Source of the DNA: Bacteroidales bacterium UBA6346
GTDB taxonomy: Bacteria > Bacteroidota > Bacteroidia > Bacteroidales > UBA932
Assembly (NCBI GenBank): GCA_002438905.1
Contig: DJSA01000083.1
Location: forward strand, 1 to 8,571
DNA length: 8,571 bases
Direction: 5' to 3'
Notes under the pieces: model-generated
The model's input: the letters and a program-made list of their open reading frames with translations, nothing else
The model's database searches: none
What the model was told of the DNA's origin: nothing
Translations under genes and position numbers: made by a program
Shown: positions 1-6,756 of the stretch, in pieces
How positions within the stretch are numbered: position 1 is the first letter of the stretch
How the letters are laid out: every line of letters starts with the position of its first letter

Positions 1-2
1 AC

Positions 3-1529
3 GGGAAGTCCGCTCGCGACAGACAGCTGGAGCAGCAGTATGAGGCGATGCTCGGCCCCGATGCAGGCAAGGATGACGGAGATTCGACGACTCCGGGCGT
101 AAGGCTTCCTAAGGAACACACCGCTCTCTTCGCCCCGCTCGGCTACCCTATCGATGCTTCATGGGGAGTACAGTCCATAAAGCCGGTTCTGCCTCCGACG
201 GCCGCGGCGAAACAGGTCGATTGGGTCGATAAGATGCCGTATATATATAACCTTGACAACCAGAGCGCCGTCGAAGAATATCTCCTGCTTCTTCAGTGCG
301 AGGAGGACGGCTACATAGAGCCGCTCACGCCGGCCGACCACCGCTACGACAACATCAGAGGCGAGGTCTTCGCCCGTGCCGGAGAATTGAACGCGATGGT
401 GGAGCACTATAATGAACTGCTTGAAGAGTACGACAGCGGCGACCCGCAGTGGGTCATCGCCGGCATTGAAAACAAACTTGCCGCTCTGCTTGGCGGGGAA
501 CTCTACAAGAGAACCATCCGCTCCTCGATTGCACCTCTCTTTAATTTGAAAGGCAATGTCATCACTGAGGAGACGAGGGCATATTTCGCCGCGCACGGGG
601 GCTACGAGAACGCGATAAACGAAAATCTGACCGTCTGGGATCCGCAGCCGGACAAAAAAGGCATCACCACCTCTGTTCCGGGGCAGACGGGATTCATCGT
701 CGATGAGGTTCAGGCCGGCGCCACCGTTGACGTAGATGGCGTGCAGTATGTCTTGCATAACCAGAGCGGCAGGAGCTGCTGGGCCTTTGCCTCCGAGGTC
801 GCTGCCACGGCGGTCGCGGGCAAGGACATGGTAATTCCGGACTACATATATTACAATGGTCGGGAATTCCCGGTGCAGAGCATGCGCGGAGGACTTTTTA
901 ACGGCACGACGATAAAGTCTGTGAAGCTTCCGAATACATTGACAGAGATTTCCAACGCCGTGTTCCGAGGCACCCCCATAACGGAAATTGTCATTCCGGC
1001 TTCCGTGAAGAAACTTCAGGGTTCCGTTTTTCAGGACTGCACTAAACTTGCGAAAGTCACGTTTGAAGGTGACTATATGGAAGAGTTCAGCGGCAGTTTC
1101 CGGAACTGCACGAGCCTGAAGAGCGTAGTCTGCCCGCGCCGGGTCGATATGATCAGCTACGATATGTTCAGCGGCTGTTCCAATCTGACGGAGGTCGTGC
1201 TTCCCGAGAACATCAAGGAAATTCCTTCCGGCACATTTGAGGGGTGCCGGAAACTTGCGAAAATTGATGTTCCGGCGACCGTCACCAAAATAGGCATGAG
1301 CGCGTTCGGCAACTGCGGGGTGACGGAACTTGACCTTCGCAATGTCACGGAGTTCGAGGGCTTCTGTTTCACCGGATGCAAGGCTCTGAAAAAAGTGATA
1401 CTCAGTTCCAAGCTGAAGGATGATTTCCTTACGGAGACATACACAGAGTTCATGGATTGTCCGCTGCTTCAGGTGAAATACGAGAACAATCAATATATCT
1501 ATCCTGCCGGTTTCGTATTCGTGCCTTAA
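3..1529 (+). CDS. BspA-like leucine-rich-repeat (LRR_5) surface protein, 5'-truncated by the window edge
   Basis: The frame is open to the window's left edge, with no stop before the first ATG at 48. The protein from that ATG begins MLGPDAGKDD, with no signal peptide, so the true start is probably upstream. Numbered from that ATG, residues 1-225 are an unrecognised, partly helical region rich in acidic residues (for example LLLLQCEEDGY). Residues from about 227 to 480 form eight or nine repeats of 22-25 residues with the BspA/LRR_5 pattern: a hydrophobic strand, P.....I, then a large hydrophobic and F..C. Examples are ITEIVIPASVKKLQGSVF and LTEVVLPENIKEIPSGTF. In this family such repeats form a solenoid used in adhesion or surface display. 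The protein ends FVFVP soon after the last repeat. No C-terminal sorting domain is evident. It is followed on the same strand by another secreted protein gene, so the two may be functionally linked. Repeat class is confident; ligand and role are unknown. Confidence 0.85.
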   Translation, partial: GKSARDRQLEQQYEAMLGPDAGKDDGDSTTPGVRLPKEHTALFAPLGYPIDASWGVQSIKPVLPPTAAAKQVDWVDKMPYIYNLDNQSAVEEYLLLLQCEEDGYIEPLTPADHRYDNIRGEVFARAGELNAMVEHYNELLEEYDSGDPQWVIAGIENKLAALLGGELYKRTIRSSIAPLFNLKGNVITEETRAYFAAHGGYENAINENLTVWDPQPDKKGITTSVPGQTGFIVDEVQAGATVDVDGVQYVLHNQSGRSCWAFASEVAATAVAGKDMVIPDYIYYNGREFPVQSMRGGLFNGTTIKSVKLPNTLTEISNAVFRGTPITEIVIPASVKKLQGSVFQDCTKLAKVTFEGDYMEEFSGSFRNCTSLKSVVCPRRVDMISYDMFSGCSNLTEVVLPENIKEIPSGTFEGCRKLAKIDVPATVTKIGMSAFGNCGVTELDLRNVTEFEGFCFTGCKALKKVILSSKLKDDFLTETYTEFMDCPLLQVKYENNQYIYPAGFVFVP

Positions 1530-1579
1530 GTGGCTTTTGGGGCATCCCAAGCTGGTTAAACAAAAGATAAGGACAGAAT

Positions 1580-1678
1580 ATGGCAAATAACATAGAGCAT
1601 CAAGATAAGGATGCACTGGTCTCAAATTGTGACCGCTTCCTTTGTATTGATGATGATGTGTATCAGATAGTCCGATAA
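1580..1678 (+). CDS. possible small ORF, 32 codons, unknown product
   Basis: An ATG at 1580 opens a 32-codon frame ending in TAA at 1676-1678, in the gap between the two large + strand genes. AAGGA at 1569-1573 sits 6 bases before the ATG, a better Shine-Dalgarno match than most genes here have. The peptide starts MANNIEHQDKDALV, contains two cysteines and an acidic IDDD stretch, and ends YQIVR. It has no signal peptide, membrane segment or motif I recognise. The stop lies 12 bases before the next gene's ATG, which would fit translational coupling or a leader peptide. A frame of this length can easily arise by chance, so this is a candidate only. Confidence 0.28.
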   Translation: MANNIEHQDKDALVSNCDRFLCIDDDVYQIVR

Positions 1679-1690
1679 ACAATATAATAT

Positions 1691-4084
1691 ATGAACAGAA
1701 AAACAATATTCCTGATACTTTCGGCGGCAATGATGCTGTCGGCGGCTGCGGATGCGTCGGCTCAGAACAAGCCGGTGATAAAGTCCGTTGATTTCACCCT
1801 CCCGATTCCTAAGCCGGGAGAGTCGCTCTTTGACGCCCGTGAGTTTCAGTTCACCTCGGCCAAGACCGAATACGGCGACCTTGCCCCGAGCGGGGAGATT
1901 GCCGTGTATGACCTCGACTGGATAGGCGACTTCAACACTAACGATGACGGGGATATGTTTTTCCGCGACGGCTTCAGCTACAAGGTGCGTCTCAAATTTA
2001 TGGTAAATCCGAACGGGAAATATACGACGGACTACGTCTTCACGGGGAAAGACTACTATATTGACGGCACGCGCATAAAGGCCACGGTCAACGGCATGGA
2101 CGTCAAGGTGCTCAACAGCGTTCCGTATTTCATCAACACCGAGTTCACGGTGAAGGTCGGCGACGGCGGGGCGGGTTCGGAACGGGCGAATGCGCAGCGG
2201 CAGAAGTCCGACTACGAGCTGAACAAGAACTCCTACCGCGCCTCACTGAAGGCCTATTCGACGGCGGAGGCCGACGCGGCGAACCCGGACATCAATCCTG
2301 TTGACCTGATAGTCATCACCGACCTCTACAAACCGGAGTTTTATGCCGGTTCGCCGGGACGCACCGCCTATCTCCATCAGGACTGTATGCGCGTGACAAG
2401 GATGATTGTCGATACGGAGGACTGCTATGTCGCCAGCGAGGTTAACAACACCATTATGGGTCCGTACAACATAAAGGAGGTCTGGCTCAGCGACAAGGTG
2501 GATGCGGTTGAGTTCCTGTTAGGAATATGCGGGGCGATGAGCGGAGGAAGAGACGACAAGACGGGCATCTATTATGCGAACTACAGCATGCTCTTCCACT
2601 CGAAACGCGCCACGCTGTTCATTCCGGAGGCCGCCGCCCCGGCGATTAAGGCCCGCGTCAGCAGACCGACTTGGATGCACAAGCTGCTCTTTACCATAAG
2701 GACCTATACGGGGGACGTCTATTCGGCCGAGAAGGCGGGCGCGGCGGCGACAAAGCCGTTCTGCACAGAGCACGTATTCACGGACAAGGTCGTTGCGGCT
2801 GACAAAATCTGCAAATACGCCGACTGCAAGGTAGGCAACCGCTACTACTATTCCTGCAAGATTTGCGGAGAGTGCGAGCATAATGACAAGCACCTTTTCG
2901 GAGACAAGGGACCGCTTACAGGAGCGCCCGAACTGTTGGCGCACTACTACGAGCAGCCGCTCGCCGACGACCAGGCATACATCGGGGAGAACGCGGCCGG
3001 GCATCATGTCTGGTGGTACAGCTGCATCTGGTGCGGGCACTCGGAAGGCTATGACCAGCGGCACATCACCAAACTGGAATGGAAATCCAGCGGAACAGAG
3101 GCCAATTATGCGCAGTTCTGCCAGGCGATGGCACGCCAGACCGAAGACCGCGAAGAGGAGGCCCGTCTCGTGACAACCGCGCAGCCCGGAATGTTCATCC
3201 TTCCGTACAAGTCCGAGGCGAAGATGAGCCGTGAGTTCCAGAGCGTCGTGAACTTCGCGCTCAACGACAACCTGCTGGACGACAATGCCCTCGGAGACGA
3301 CTACACCGGCACGATTAACCACTTCCAGCTCCGCTCCCTAGCGGTACGCCTTGCTGAGGAAATGATCGGCGGCGAGGTAAAGGTGAACAAGAAAGTGCGT
3401 GCGCGCTTCGTGGATGATTTTTCAGCCAAGGCCGCTACAATAGGTCTTCTGGACGGGCATTTCAGCGGGGAAGGCGCTCCGGCAGACACGGCTCCTGCAA
3501 CCCGTCAGGAAGTGGCGACGATAATTTATAGGGTCCTGCGCTTCATCGAGAGCCAGAAGGTATATTCCTACACCGAGTATGACTCCAAGCTGGATTCTTA
3601 CGCCGACCGGGGCAGCATAGCCCCGTGGGCGGAAGAGGCCGTGGCGTTTATGGACGCTCTCGCTCTTGTGAAGCCAGAGTCTGCATCGTCCTTTGCTCCG
3701 GATGCCGTGTTCACGATTGAACAGGCGATAGAGGTGGCTGAGAAGAGTACCCATGCCCAGCAGCTTGGCTGGTATCAGGCGAGGTCATGGGGCGAGAATC
3801 AGGGCAGGTCCTATTCCGGAAGCCTCAGCACCATCCCTTACGCGGGAGGCGGTTGCCACTTCATTTCTCCAGGCGAACGCATCTGGGTTGTCGGCCCGCG
3901 TCTCGGCGGCATGTGGAAGTTCCTTCCGACCATCGACTGCTACACCGGCCAGCTGCTCTACATCGATGCCGAGTGGTTCCGTCCTGTTCGTCCGCAGGTC
4001 TTCACTCGGAAGGGCACCATAGTCAAGAGCATCCAGTTCCAAGACTACATGGACGGGGTCTATATGTGGGACTACGGCTTCTGA
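1691..4084 (+). CDS. secreted protein with CxxC zinc-ribbon-like segments and three SLH-like repeats
   Basis: This is a 797-residue protein. Residues 1-24 are a signal peptide: MNRK, a hydrophobic core, then ASA before QNK. Residues 25-160 look like a beta-rich domain (YKVRLKFMV, KATVNGMDVKV). Residues 358-395 carry C374, C379, C389, C392 and C395 with the YYYSCKICGE pattern, and H438, H439, C445 and C448 (WWYSCIWCG) form a second such segment. These resemble short Cys motifs in surface proteins of Firmicutes and may bind metal. Residues 513-686 read as three degenerate SLH repeats. Clear parts are INHFQLRSLAVRLAEE, ATRQEVATIIYRV, and IAPWAEEAVAFMDAL followed by FAPDAVFTIEQ. SLH domains usually anchor proteins to cell-wall-linked polymers. 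Residues 690-797, rich in Trp, Tyr and Gly, are unrecognised. It follows an LRR surface protein gene and is convergent with the ATPase gene 23 bases away. The signal peptide is clear, the SLH call is good, and the function is unknown. Confidence 0.85.
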   Translation: MNRKTIFLILSAAMMLSAAADASAQNKPVIKSVDFTLPIPKPGESLFDAREFQFTSAKTEYGDLAPSGEIAVYDLDWIGDFNTNDDGDMFFRDGFSYKVRLKFMVNPNGKYTTDYVFTGKDYYIDGTRIKATVNGMDVKVLNSVPYFINTEFTVKVGDGGAGSERANAQRQKSDYELNKNSYRASLKAYSTAEADAANPDINPVDLIVITDLYKPEFYAGSPGRTAYLHQDCMRVTRMIVDTEDCYVASEVNNTIMGPYNIKEVWLSDKVDAVEFLLGICGAMSGGRDDKTGIYYANYSMLFHSKRATLFIPEAAAPAIKARVSRPTWMHKLLFTIRTYTGDVYSAEKAGAAATKPFCTEHVFTDKVVAADKICKYADCKVGNRYYYSCKICGECEHNDKHLFGDKGPLTGAPELLAHYYEQPLADDQAYIGENAAGHHVWWYSCIWCGHSEGYDQRHITKLEWKSSGTEANYAQFCQAMARQTEDREEEARLVTTAQPGMFILPYKSEAKMSREFQSVVNFALNDNLLDDNALGDDYTGTINHFQLRSLAVRLAEEMIGGEVKVNKKVRARFVDDFSAKAATIGLLDGHFSGEGAPADTAPATRQEVATIIYRVLRFIESQKVYSYTEYDSKLDSYADRGSIAPWAEEAVAFMDALALVKPESASSFAPDAVFTIEQAIEVAEKSTHAQQLGWYQARSWGENQGRSYSGSLSTIPYAGGGCHFISPGERIWVVGPRLGGMWKFLPTIDCYTGQLLYIDAEWFRPVRPQVFTRKGTIVKSIQFQDYMDGVYMWDYGF

Positions 4085-4107
4085 GACCCGGCTTGCTTCG
4101 GCGGTCG

Positions 4108-5397
4108 TCAGTCTTTCATGCAGGCGAGGGGAATAACTTTCACTCCATCCTTTCTGGTATATGCCATTTGTCCACCGGTGAGGACTATGAGCAAATCAGG
4201 CTCCCTTAAAGGGCATTGTTTTTCAGTTCGGTTATGTTCAGTTATCAGACGTTTCAGTTCTGAGAGATGGTTGGCTCCCTCTTCGATTTCACGGCTGCCG
4301 AGCTTGCATTCTATCAGTGCATAACGTCCGTCTGCCAAATGAAGTACAGCATCGGCCTCCAGACCATATCTGTCGTGATAGTACGACAGATGAGCGTCAT
4401 GGGGCTGTGTGTATGCACGAAGGTCGCGTATGCAGAGGTTTTCGAAGAAAAATCCAAAAGTTTTCAGGTCCATCTGAAAACTTTCCGGAGATAGCCCCAA
4501 CGCGGCAATGGCGACCGAAGGGTCAATAAATTCTCTTTTGGGACCGCTTCTCATGGCAGTGGCGCTTCTGATGGACGGACACCATCCATAAATGTCTTCC
4601 AGCACGAACAGTCTTTCAAGTACTTCAACATAATCATTGAATGTCTTTTCGTCAAGAGTCTCGGTCACTCCGGCAACATCGGCAATCATACTTGACTTTT
4701 TGGCAAAAGTAGAGATGTTCCTTGCGTAAGACTTGAGTATCAGTCTTGCAATGAGAGGGTTTCGCCTTACTCCATCTATTCTTGAAACGTCTTCGTCACA
4801 TACTGCTTTGAAATAACTGGCCGCTGTTTTGAGCCTTGCATTGTCTGTTCTTGCCTTGAATGTCCCCGGCCATCCGCCGCGGCAGGTGGCAAAGATTAGT
4901 TCCTGAACTGTGCAGTCAGACGAAATCCCGTCAATGTCCAGATTGTTATTGTCAAATAATTCCTGTATTGAGATTTTCCCATTTGATTCACCTGATTCAT
5001 AAAGACTCATCGGGTACATCTTCAACTTTTCGATTCTTCCGGTTCCCGAATGCTTTATCTTTGACTTATCCACAACCGCAGAACCGGTGAGAATGTATAA
5101 ACCGACATCATCGCTTCGGTCAACGCTTGTGCGCACTGCATCCCACAGGACAGGAATGTCCTGCCACTCGTCAATGAGTCTGGGCGTATCTCCTTTGAGC
5201 AGCATTGATGGCGTTGATTGGGCGGTCGCTTCGTATTTTTCCCTGTTGTCCGGGTCTTCCAGCCATATCTTGCTTTTGGCGAACTGATCGGCCGTGGTTG
5301 TTTTTCCGCACCATTTGGGACCTTCAATCAAGACGGCTCCAAATGCATCGAGACTGTCCGCCAGAAGAGTATCTACCATTCGCTTTTTGTATTCCAT
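4108..5397 (-). CDS. COG1373-type AAA ATPase (AAA_14 + DUF4143)
   Basis: This is a predicted 429-residue cytoplasmic ATPase. The Walker A motif is GPKWCGKTT at residues 26-34. The Walker B-type motif RLIDEWQ is at 73-79, and the sensor-like YILTGSA is at 101-107, followed by GTGR at 118-121. This order is typical of the AAA_14/DUF4143 family. The C-terminal part has DAVLHL and then ALIECKLG, which resembles the degenerate PD-(D/E)xK-like fold often found at the end of these proteins. Whether it cuts DNA is unknown. I chose ATG 5397 (MEYKKRMVD) over the in-frame ATG at 5472 for two reasons. A strong promoter lies between them, and family members begin close to this point. Two 60-base lines counted within or at this gene are 42-43% GC, against 50-60% in flanking genes, which hints at transfer. 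These ATPases are common and often lone genes in Bacteroidetes, and their biological role is mostly unestablished. Confidence 0.9.
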   Translation of the reverse strand: MEYKKRMVDTLLADSLDAFGAVLIEGPKWCGKTTTADQFAKSKIWLEDPDNREKYEATAQSTPSMLLKGDTPRLIDEWQDIPVLWDAVRTSVDRSDDVGLYILTGSAVVDKSKIKHSGTGRIEKLKMYPMSLYESGESNGKISIQELFDNNNLDIDGISSDCTVQELIFATCRGGWPGTFKARTDNARLKTAASYFKAVCDEDVSRIDGVRRNPLIARLILKSYARNISTFAKKSSMIADVAGVTETLDEKTFNDYVEVLERLFVLEDIYGWCPSIRSATAMRSGPKREFIDPSVAIAALGLSPESFQMDLKTFGFFFENLCIRDLRAYTQPHDAHLSYYHDRYGLEADAVLHLADGRYALIECKLGSREIEEGANHLSELKRLITEHNRTEKQCPLREPDLLIVLTGGQMAYTRKDGVKVIPLACMKD

Positions 5398-5418
5398 ACC
5401 ATATTCATTAACAATATG

Positions 5419-5450
5419 CAAATGTAGAAATCTTTTCTGGAAAGAACAAT
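5419..5450 (-). promoter_or_regulatory. Bacteroidetes-type promoter of the AAA ATPase gene
   Basis: Read on the minus strand, a -33 element ATTG (5450-5447) is followed by a 20-base spacer and an exact TAnnTTTG -7 box, TACATTTG (5426-5419). This fits the primary sigma factor consensus known for Bacteroides. The -7 box ends 21 bases before the chosen ATG, giving a short leader. The -33 element overlaps the first of three 23-bp tandem repeats. Confidence 0.75.
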
Positions 5451-5516
5451 TCATTCCAGTTTTTTGTGGCAATTCATTCCGGTTTTTTGTGGTAATTCAT
5501 TCCGGTTTTTTGTGGT
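5448..5516. repeat. three tandem 23-bp direct repeats next to the ATPase promoter
   Basis: The copies are 5448-5470, 5471-5493 and 5494-5516, with no spacer. On the + strand each begins AATTCATTCC and ends TTTTTTGTGG plus one pyrimidine. Copies 2 and 3 are identical. Copy 1 differs at two positions (A for G at 5458, C for T at 5470). The 23-bp period is close to two helical turns, so equivalent bases lie on roughly the same face. The array lies immediately upstream of, and overlaps by three bases, the -33 element of the ATPase promoter. That placement suggests binding sites for a regulator, but no such protein can be named. Confidence 0.95.
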
Positions 5517-5526
5517 AACGAATCCA

Positions 5527-5550
5527 GAAAATCCCAAACTTATGATTTTC
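5527..5550. terminator. weak AT-rich inverted repeat downstream of the AraC gene
   Basis: GAAAATC at 5527-5533 and GATTTTC at 5544-5550 are perfect 7-base arms around a 10-base loop. They lie 14 bases past the AraC stop codon in its direction of transcription. The stem is AT-rich and has no clear T-tract after it, so a terminator role is only a possibility. The rest of the gap 5517-5564 shows nothing else. Confidence 0.25.
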
Positions 5551-5564
5551 CCCTGCAGCCTCTC

Positions 5565-6476
5565 TCAGTCCGCAGCGTGATCCTTTTCGGTGTGGGCGGC
5601 GCGGTAGGCTCCCGGACTCATGCCCACGGACTCCTGAAAGGCGGCGCTGAAATATTCCGGGGTGCTGAACCCGCAGTCAAGGGCCACGTTCTTGACCGGG
5701 AGCGTGGTGTTGCGGAGAAAATACATGGACGAGTGAATCCTCAGCTGCTGCAGGTACTGGGCCGGGGCCATTCCAGTGTTCTTCTTGAACATCCGCCGCA
5801 GCCATGTGTAGCTCATCCCCATCCCGGCGGCGAGCGCCTGAATGTCAATCTGTTCCGAAAGGTGGTTCGCCATGTGCTGCTTCACCGCGTTTATCGCCGT
5901 GACAACCCTGTCATCGTTCCTGTTCTTTGTCGCGAGGTTATAGTTTATCAGCGACAGCATATGAATCACGATGGCCTGCAGCATGGGCATGGTCTGGCTG
6001 CACTGGCGTTCCGCGTAGAAGAGCGCCTGCTCGAAAAGGTCCACGAGCGTCGCCGAGAGACCGAGCTCGACCGGTCCCTTCCTTCCGCCGAAGAATCTTT
6101 CCACGTCGGAGCGGAAAGTGGGTCCGTTGAATCCGATGTAATATTCCGTCCATCCGATGTCTCTGTTCGGATGGTATGAGTGCCAATATCCCGGACGCAG
6201 CAGGATGAGGGTGCCGGGCGTTATCACCTTGCTGCCATCGCTGTCCTCGAACACTCCCGTACCTCCGGTTATATAGACTATCTGGTACTCGGCCAACCGT
6301 CTTCCCCTGTCCATGTTGAATCCGTACCGCTGTGGAATCACCCTCACGGGATAGTCCTGCTGAGGGGCGACCTCCTGATAGCCTATGGTTGAAATGAGGT
6401 CTTCGTTCTCGTTCGATACCGTTTCGAATGAAAGCAGCGAAAACCTGCTCGTGTGTCTGTTCGTGTTCTGAATCAT
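5565..6476 (-). CDS. AraC-family transcriptional regulator with cupin-like sensor domain
   Basis: This is a 303-residue DNA-binding regulator. The N-terminal part (about residues 40-130) reads as an AraC_binding cupin domain, with YQIVYITGGTGVF, then PGTLILLRPGYWHSYHP and WTEYYIGFNG. This fold usually senses a small molecule, often a sugar. The C-terminal 100 residues (about 190-298) are the double helix-turn-helix domain. The first HTH is around IQALAAGMGMSYTWLRRMFK. The second carries the family signature, VALDCGFSTPEYFSAAF followed by VGMSPGAYR. I chose ATG 6476 (MIQNTNRH) because the longer in-frame start at 6578 lies upstream of the candidate promoter and adds a sequence unlike the family. 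AGGA lies 3 bases upstream of this ATG. The gene is divergent from the GH99-like lipoprotein gene, so it probably regulates that unit (inference). The length is normal for the family. The effector is unknown. Confidence 0.93.
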   Translation of the reverse strand: MIQNTNRHTSRFSLLSFETVSNENEDLISTIGYQEVAPQQDYPVRVIPQRYGFNMDRGRRLAEYQIVYITGGTGVFEDSDGSKVITPGTLILLRPGYWHSYHPNRDIGWTEYYIGFNGPTFRSDVERFFGGRKGPVELGLSATLVDLFEQALFYAERQCSQTMPMLQAIVIHMLSLINYNLATKNRNDDRVVTAINAVKQHMANHLSEQIDIQALAAGMGMSYTWLRRMFKKNTGMAPAQYLQQLRIHSSMYFLRNTTLPVKNVALDCGFSTPEYFSAAFQESVGMSPGAYRAAHTEKDHAAD

Positions 6477-6548
6477 ATTCCTATGTTTTAGACCCTCTGT
6501 TGTGTCAGAAATCTTATTTGATAAGCCCCGACATCTGTACCAATTAAG

Positions 6549-6579
6549 TGAAATTATGTGTAAATTTGTTAAAGGCAAA
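6549..6579 (-). promoter_or_regulatory. candidate promoter for the AraC-family regulator
   Basis: On the minus strand TTTG (6579-6576) is followed by a 19-base spacer and TAATTTCA (6556-6549), which matches six of eight positions of the TAnnTTTG box. It lies 72 bases before the chosen ATG. The -33 element is perfect but the -7 box is imperfect, so confidence is modest. It shares the 280-bp intergenic region with the opposite promoter. Confidence 0.35.
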
Positions 6580-6597
6580 GAGAAAATGAATCATCGT

Positions 6598-6607
6598 AAA
6601 CGCGTTT
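6598..6607. promoter_or_regulatory. 10-bp perfect palindrome AAACGCGTTT
   Basis: AAACGCGTTT at 6598-6607 is a self-complementary core with a central CGCG, resembling the core of LacI/GalR-type operators. It lies between the two divergent promoters, so it could affect either. A 10-bp palindrome can occur by chance, and no LacI-type regulator is seen in the window. Confidence 0.2.
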
Positions 6608-6670
6608 GGTTATCGGTTTTTCTTCAATTCAAATTTCCGTGTGCGAAAATGGTGGTAAACTCTGAAAGCC

Positions 6671-6703
6671 TTGGCTAAAGTTAGGTAAAAATTGTTATTT
6701 TTG
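6671..6703 (+). promoter_or_regulatory. Bacteroidetes-type promoter of the GH99-like lipoprotein unit
   Basis: An exact TAnnTTTG -7 box, TATTTTTG, lies at 6696-6703. A -33-like TTGG is at 6671-6674 (CTTG if read one base earlier), with 21-22 bases between. The -7 box ends 53 bases before the ATG at 6757. The -7 match is perfect and the -33 is partial. The box lies inside the left arm of an inverted repeat. Confidence 0.6.
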
Positions 6704-6721
6704 ACCTTTGAATGTCAAAAA
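6698..6721. promoter_or_regulatory. inverted repeat overlapping the -7 box, candidate operator or 5'-end hairpin
   Basis: TTTTTGAC at 6698-6705 and GTCAAAAA at 6714-6721 are perfectly complementary 8-base arms around the 8-base loop CTTTGAAT. The left arm covers most of the -7 box, and the loop covers the likely start of transcription. A protein bound here would block initiation. Alternatively the transcript could form a weak hairpin at its 5' end. AraC proteins more often bind direct repeats, so the binder is unclear. Confidence 0.45.
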
Positions 6722-6728
6722 ATGTAAT

Positions 6729-6756
6729 TGATAACAAAACATAACTGATAACAAAC
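6729..6756 (+). repeat. direct repeat TGATAACAAA in the leader just before the start codon
   Basis: TGATAACAAAAC at 6729-6740 is repeated as TGATAACAAAC at 6746-6756, 17 bases apart, with the second copy touching the ATG at 6757. Both lie downstream of the candidate transcription start, so they would be in the mRNA. They may be a regulator site, a translation-enhancing A-rich leader or chance. Confidence 0.4.

Noticed and set aside
1537..1550. TTGGG/CCCAA inverted repeat after the LRR gene as a terminator
   Set aside because: The stem is only 5 bp with no T-tract, too weak to call.
1637..1644. TTCCTTTG as a -7 box before the SLH-like protein gene
   Set aside because: It has one mismatch at a key position and no -33 element at proper spacing, and it lies inside the possible small ORF.
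159..1730. 523-codon antisense open frame on the minus strand
   Set aside because: It lies opposite the LRR gene, whose + strand frame has clear repeats. The antisense product is rich in His, Arg and Val with no domain, which is typical of a shadow of GC-rich coding sequence.
2519..3322. 267-codon minus-strand open frame
   Set aside because: It is antisense to the well-supported SLH-like protein gene and shows no motif, so it is a shadow frame.
5398..5472. Longer ATPase start at 5472
   Set aside because: The extra 25 residues are encoded by the last 23-bp repeat and the promoter itself, so this stretch is unlikely to be transcribed from that promoter.
5448..5516. CRISPR array
   Set aside because: The repeats are directly adjacent with no spacers, and no cas genes are seen.
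5577..6179. 200-codon + strand open frame
   Set aside because: It is antisense to the AraC regulator, whose cupin and HTH motifs are clear.
6561..6568. Exact TAnnTTTG match (TAAATTTG) on the + strand
   Set aside because: No -33-like element is found 19-21 bases upstream, and a better-placed promoter lies nearer the GH99-like gene.
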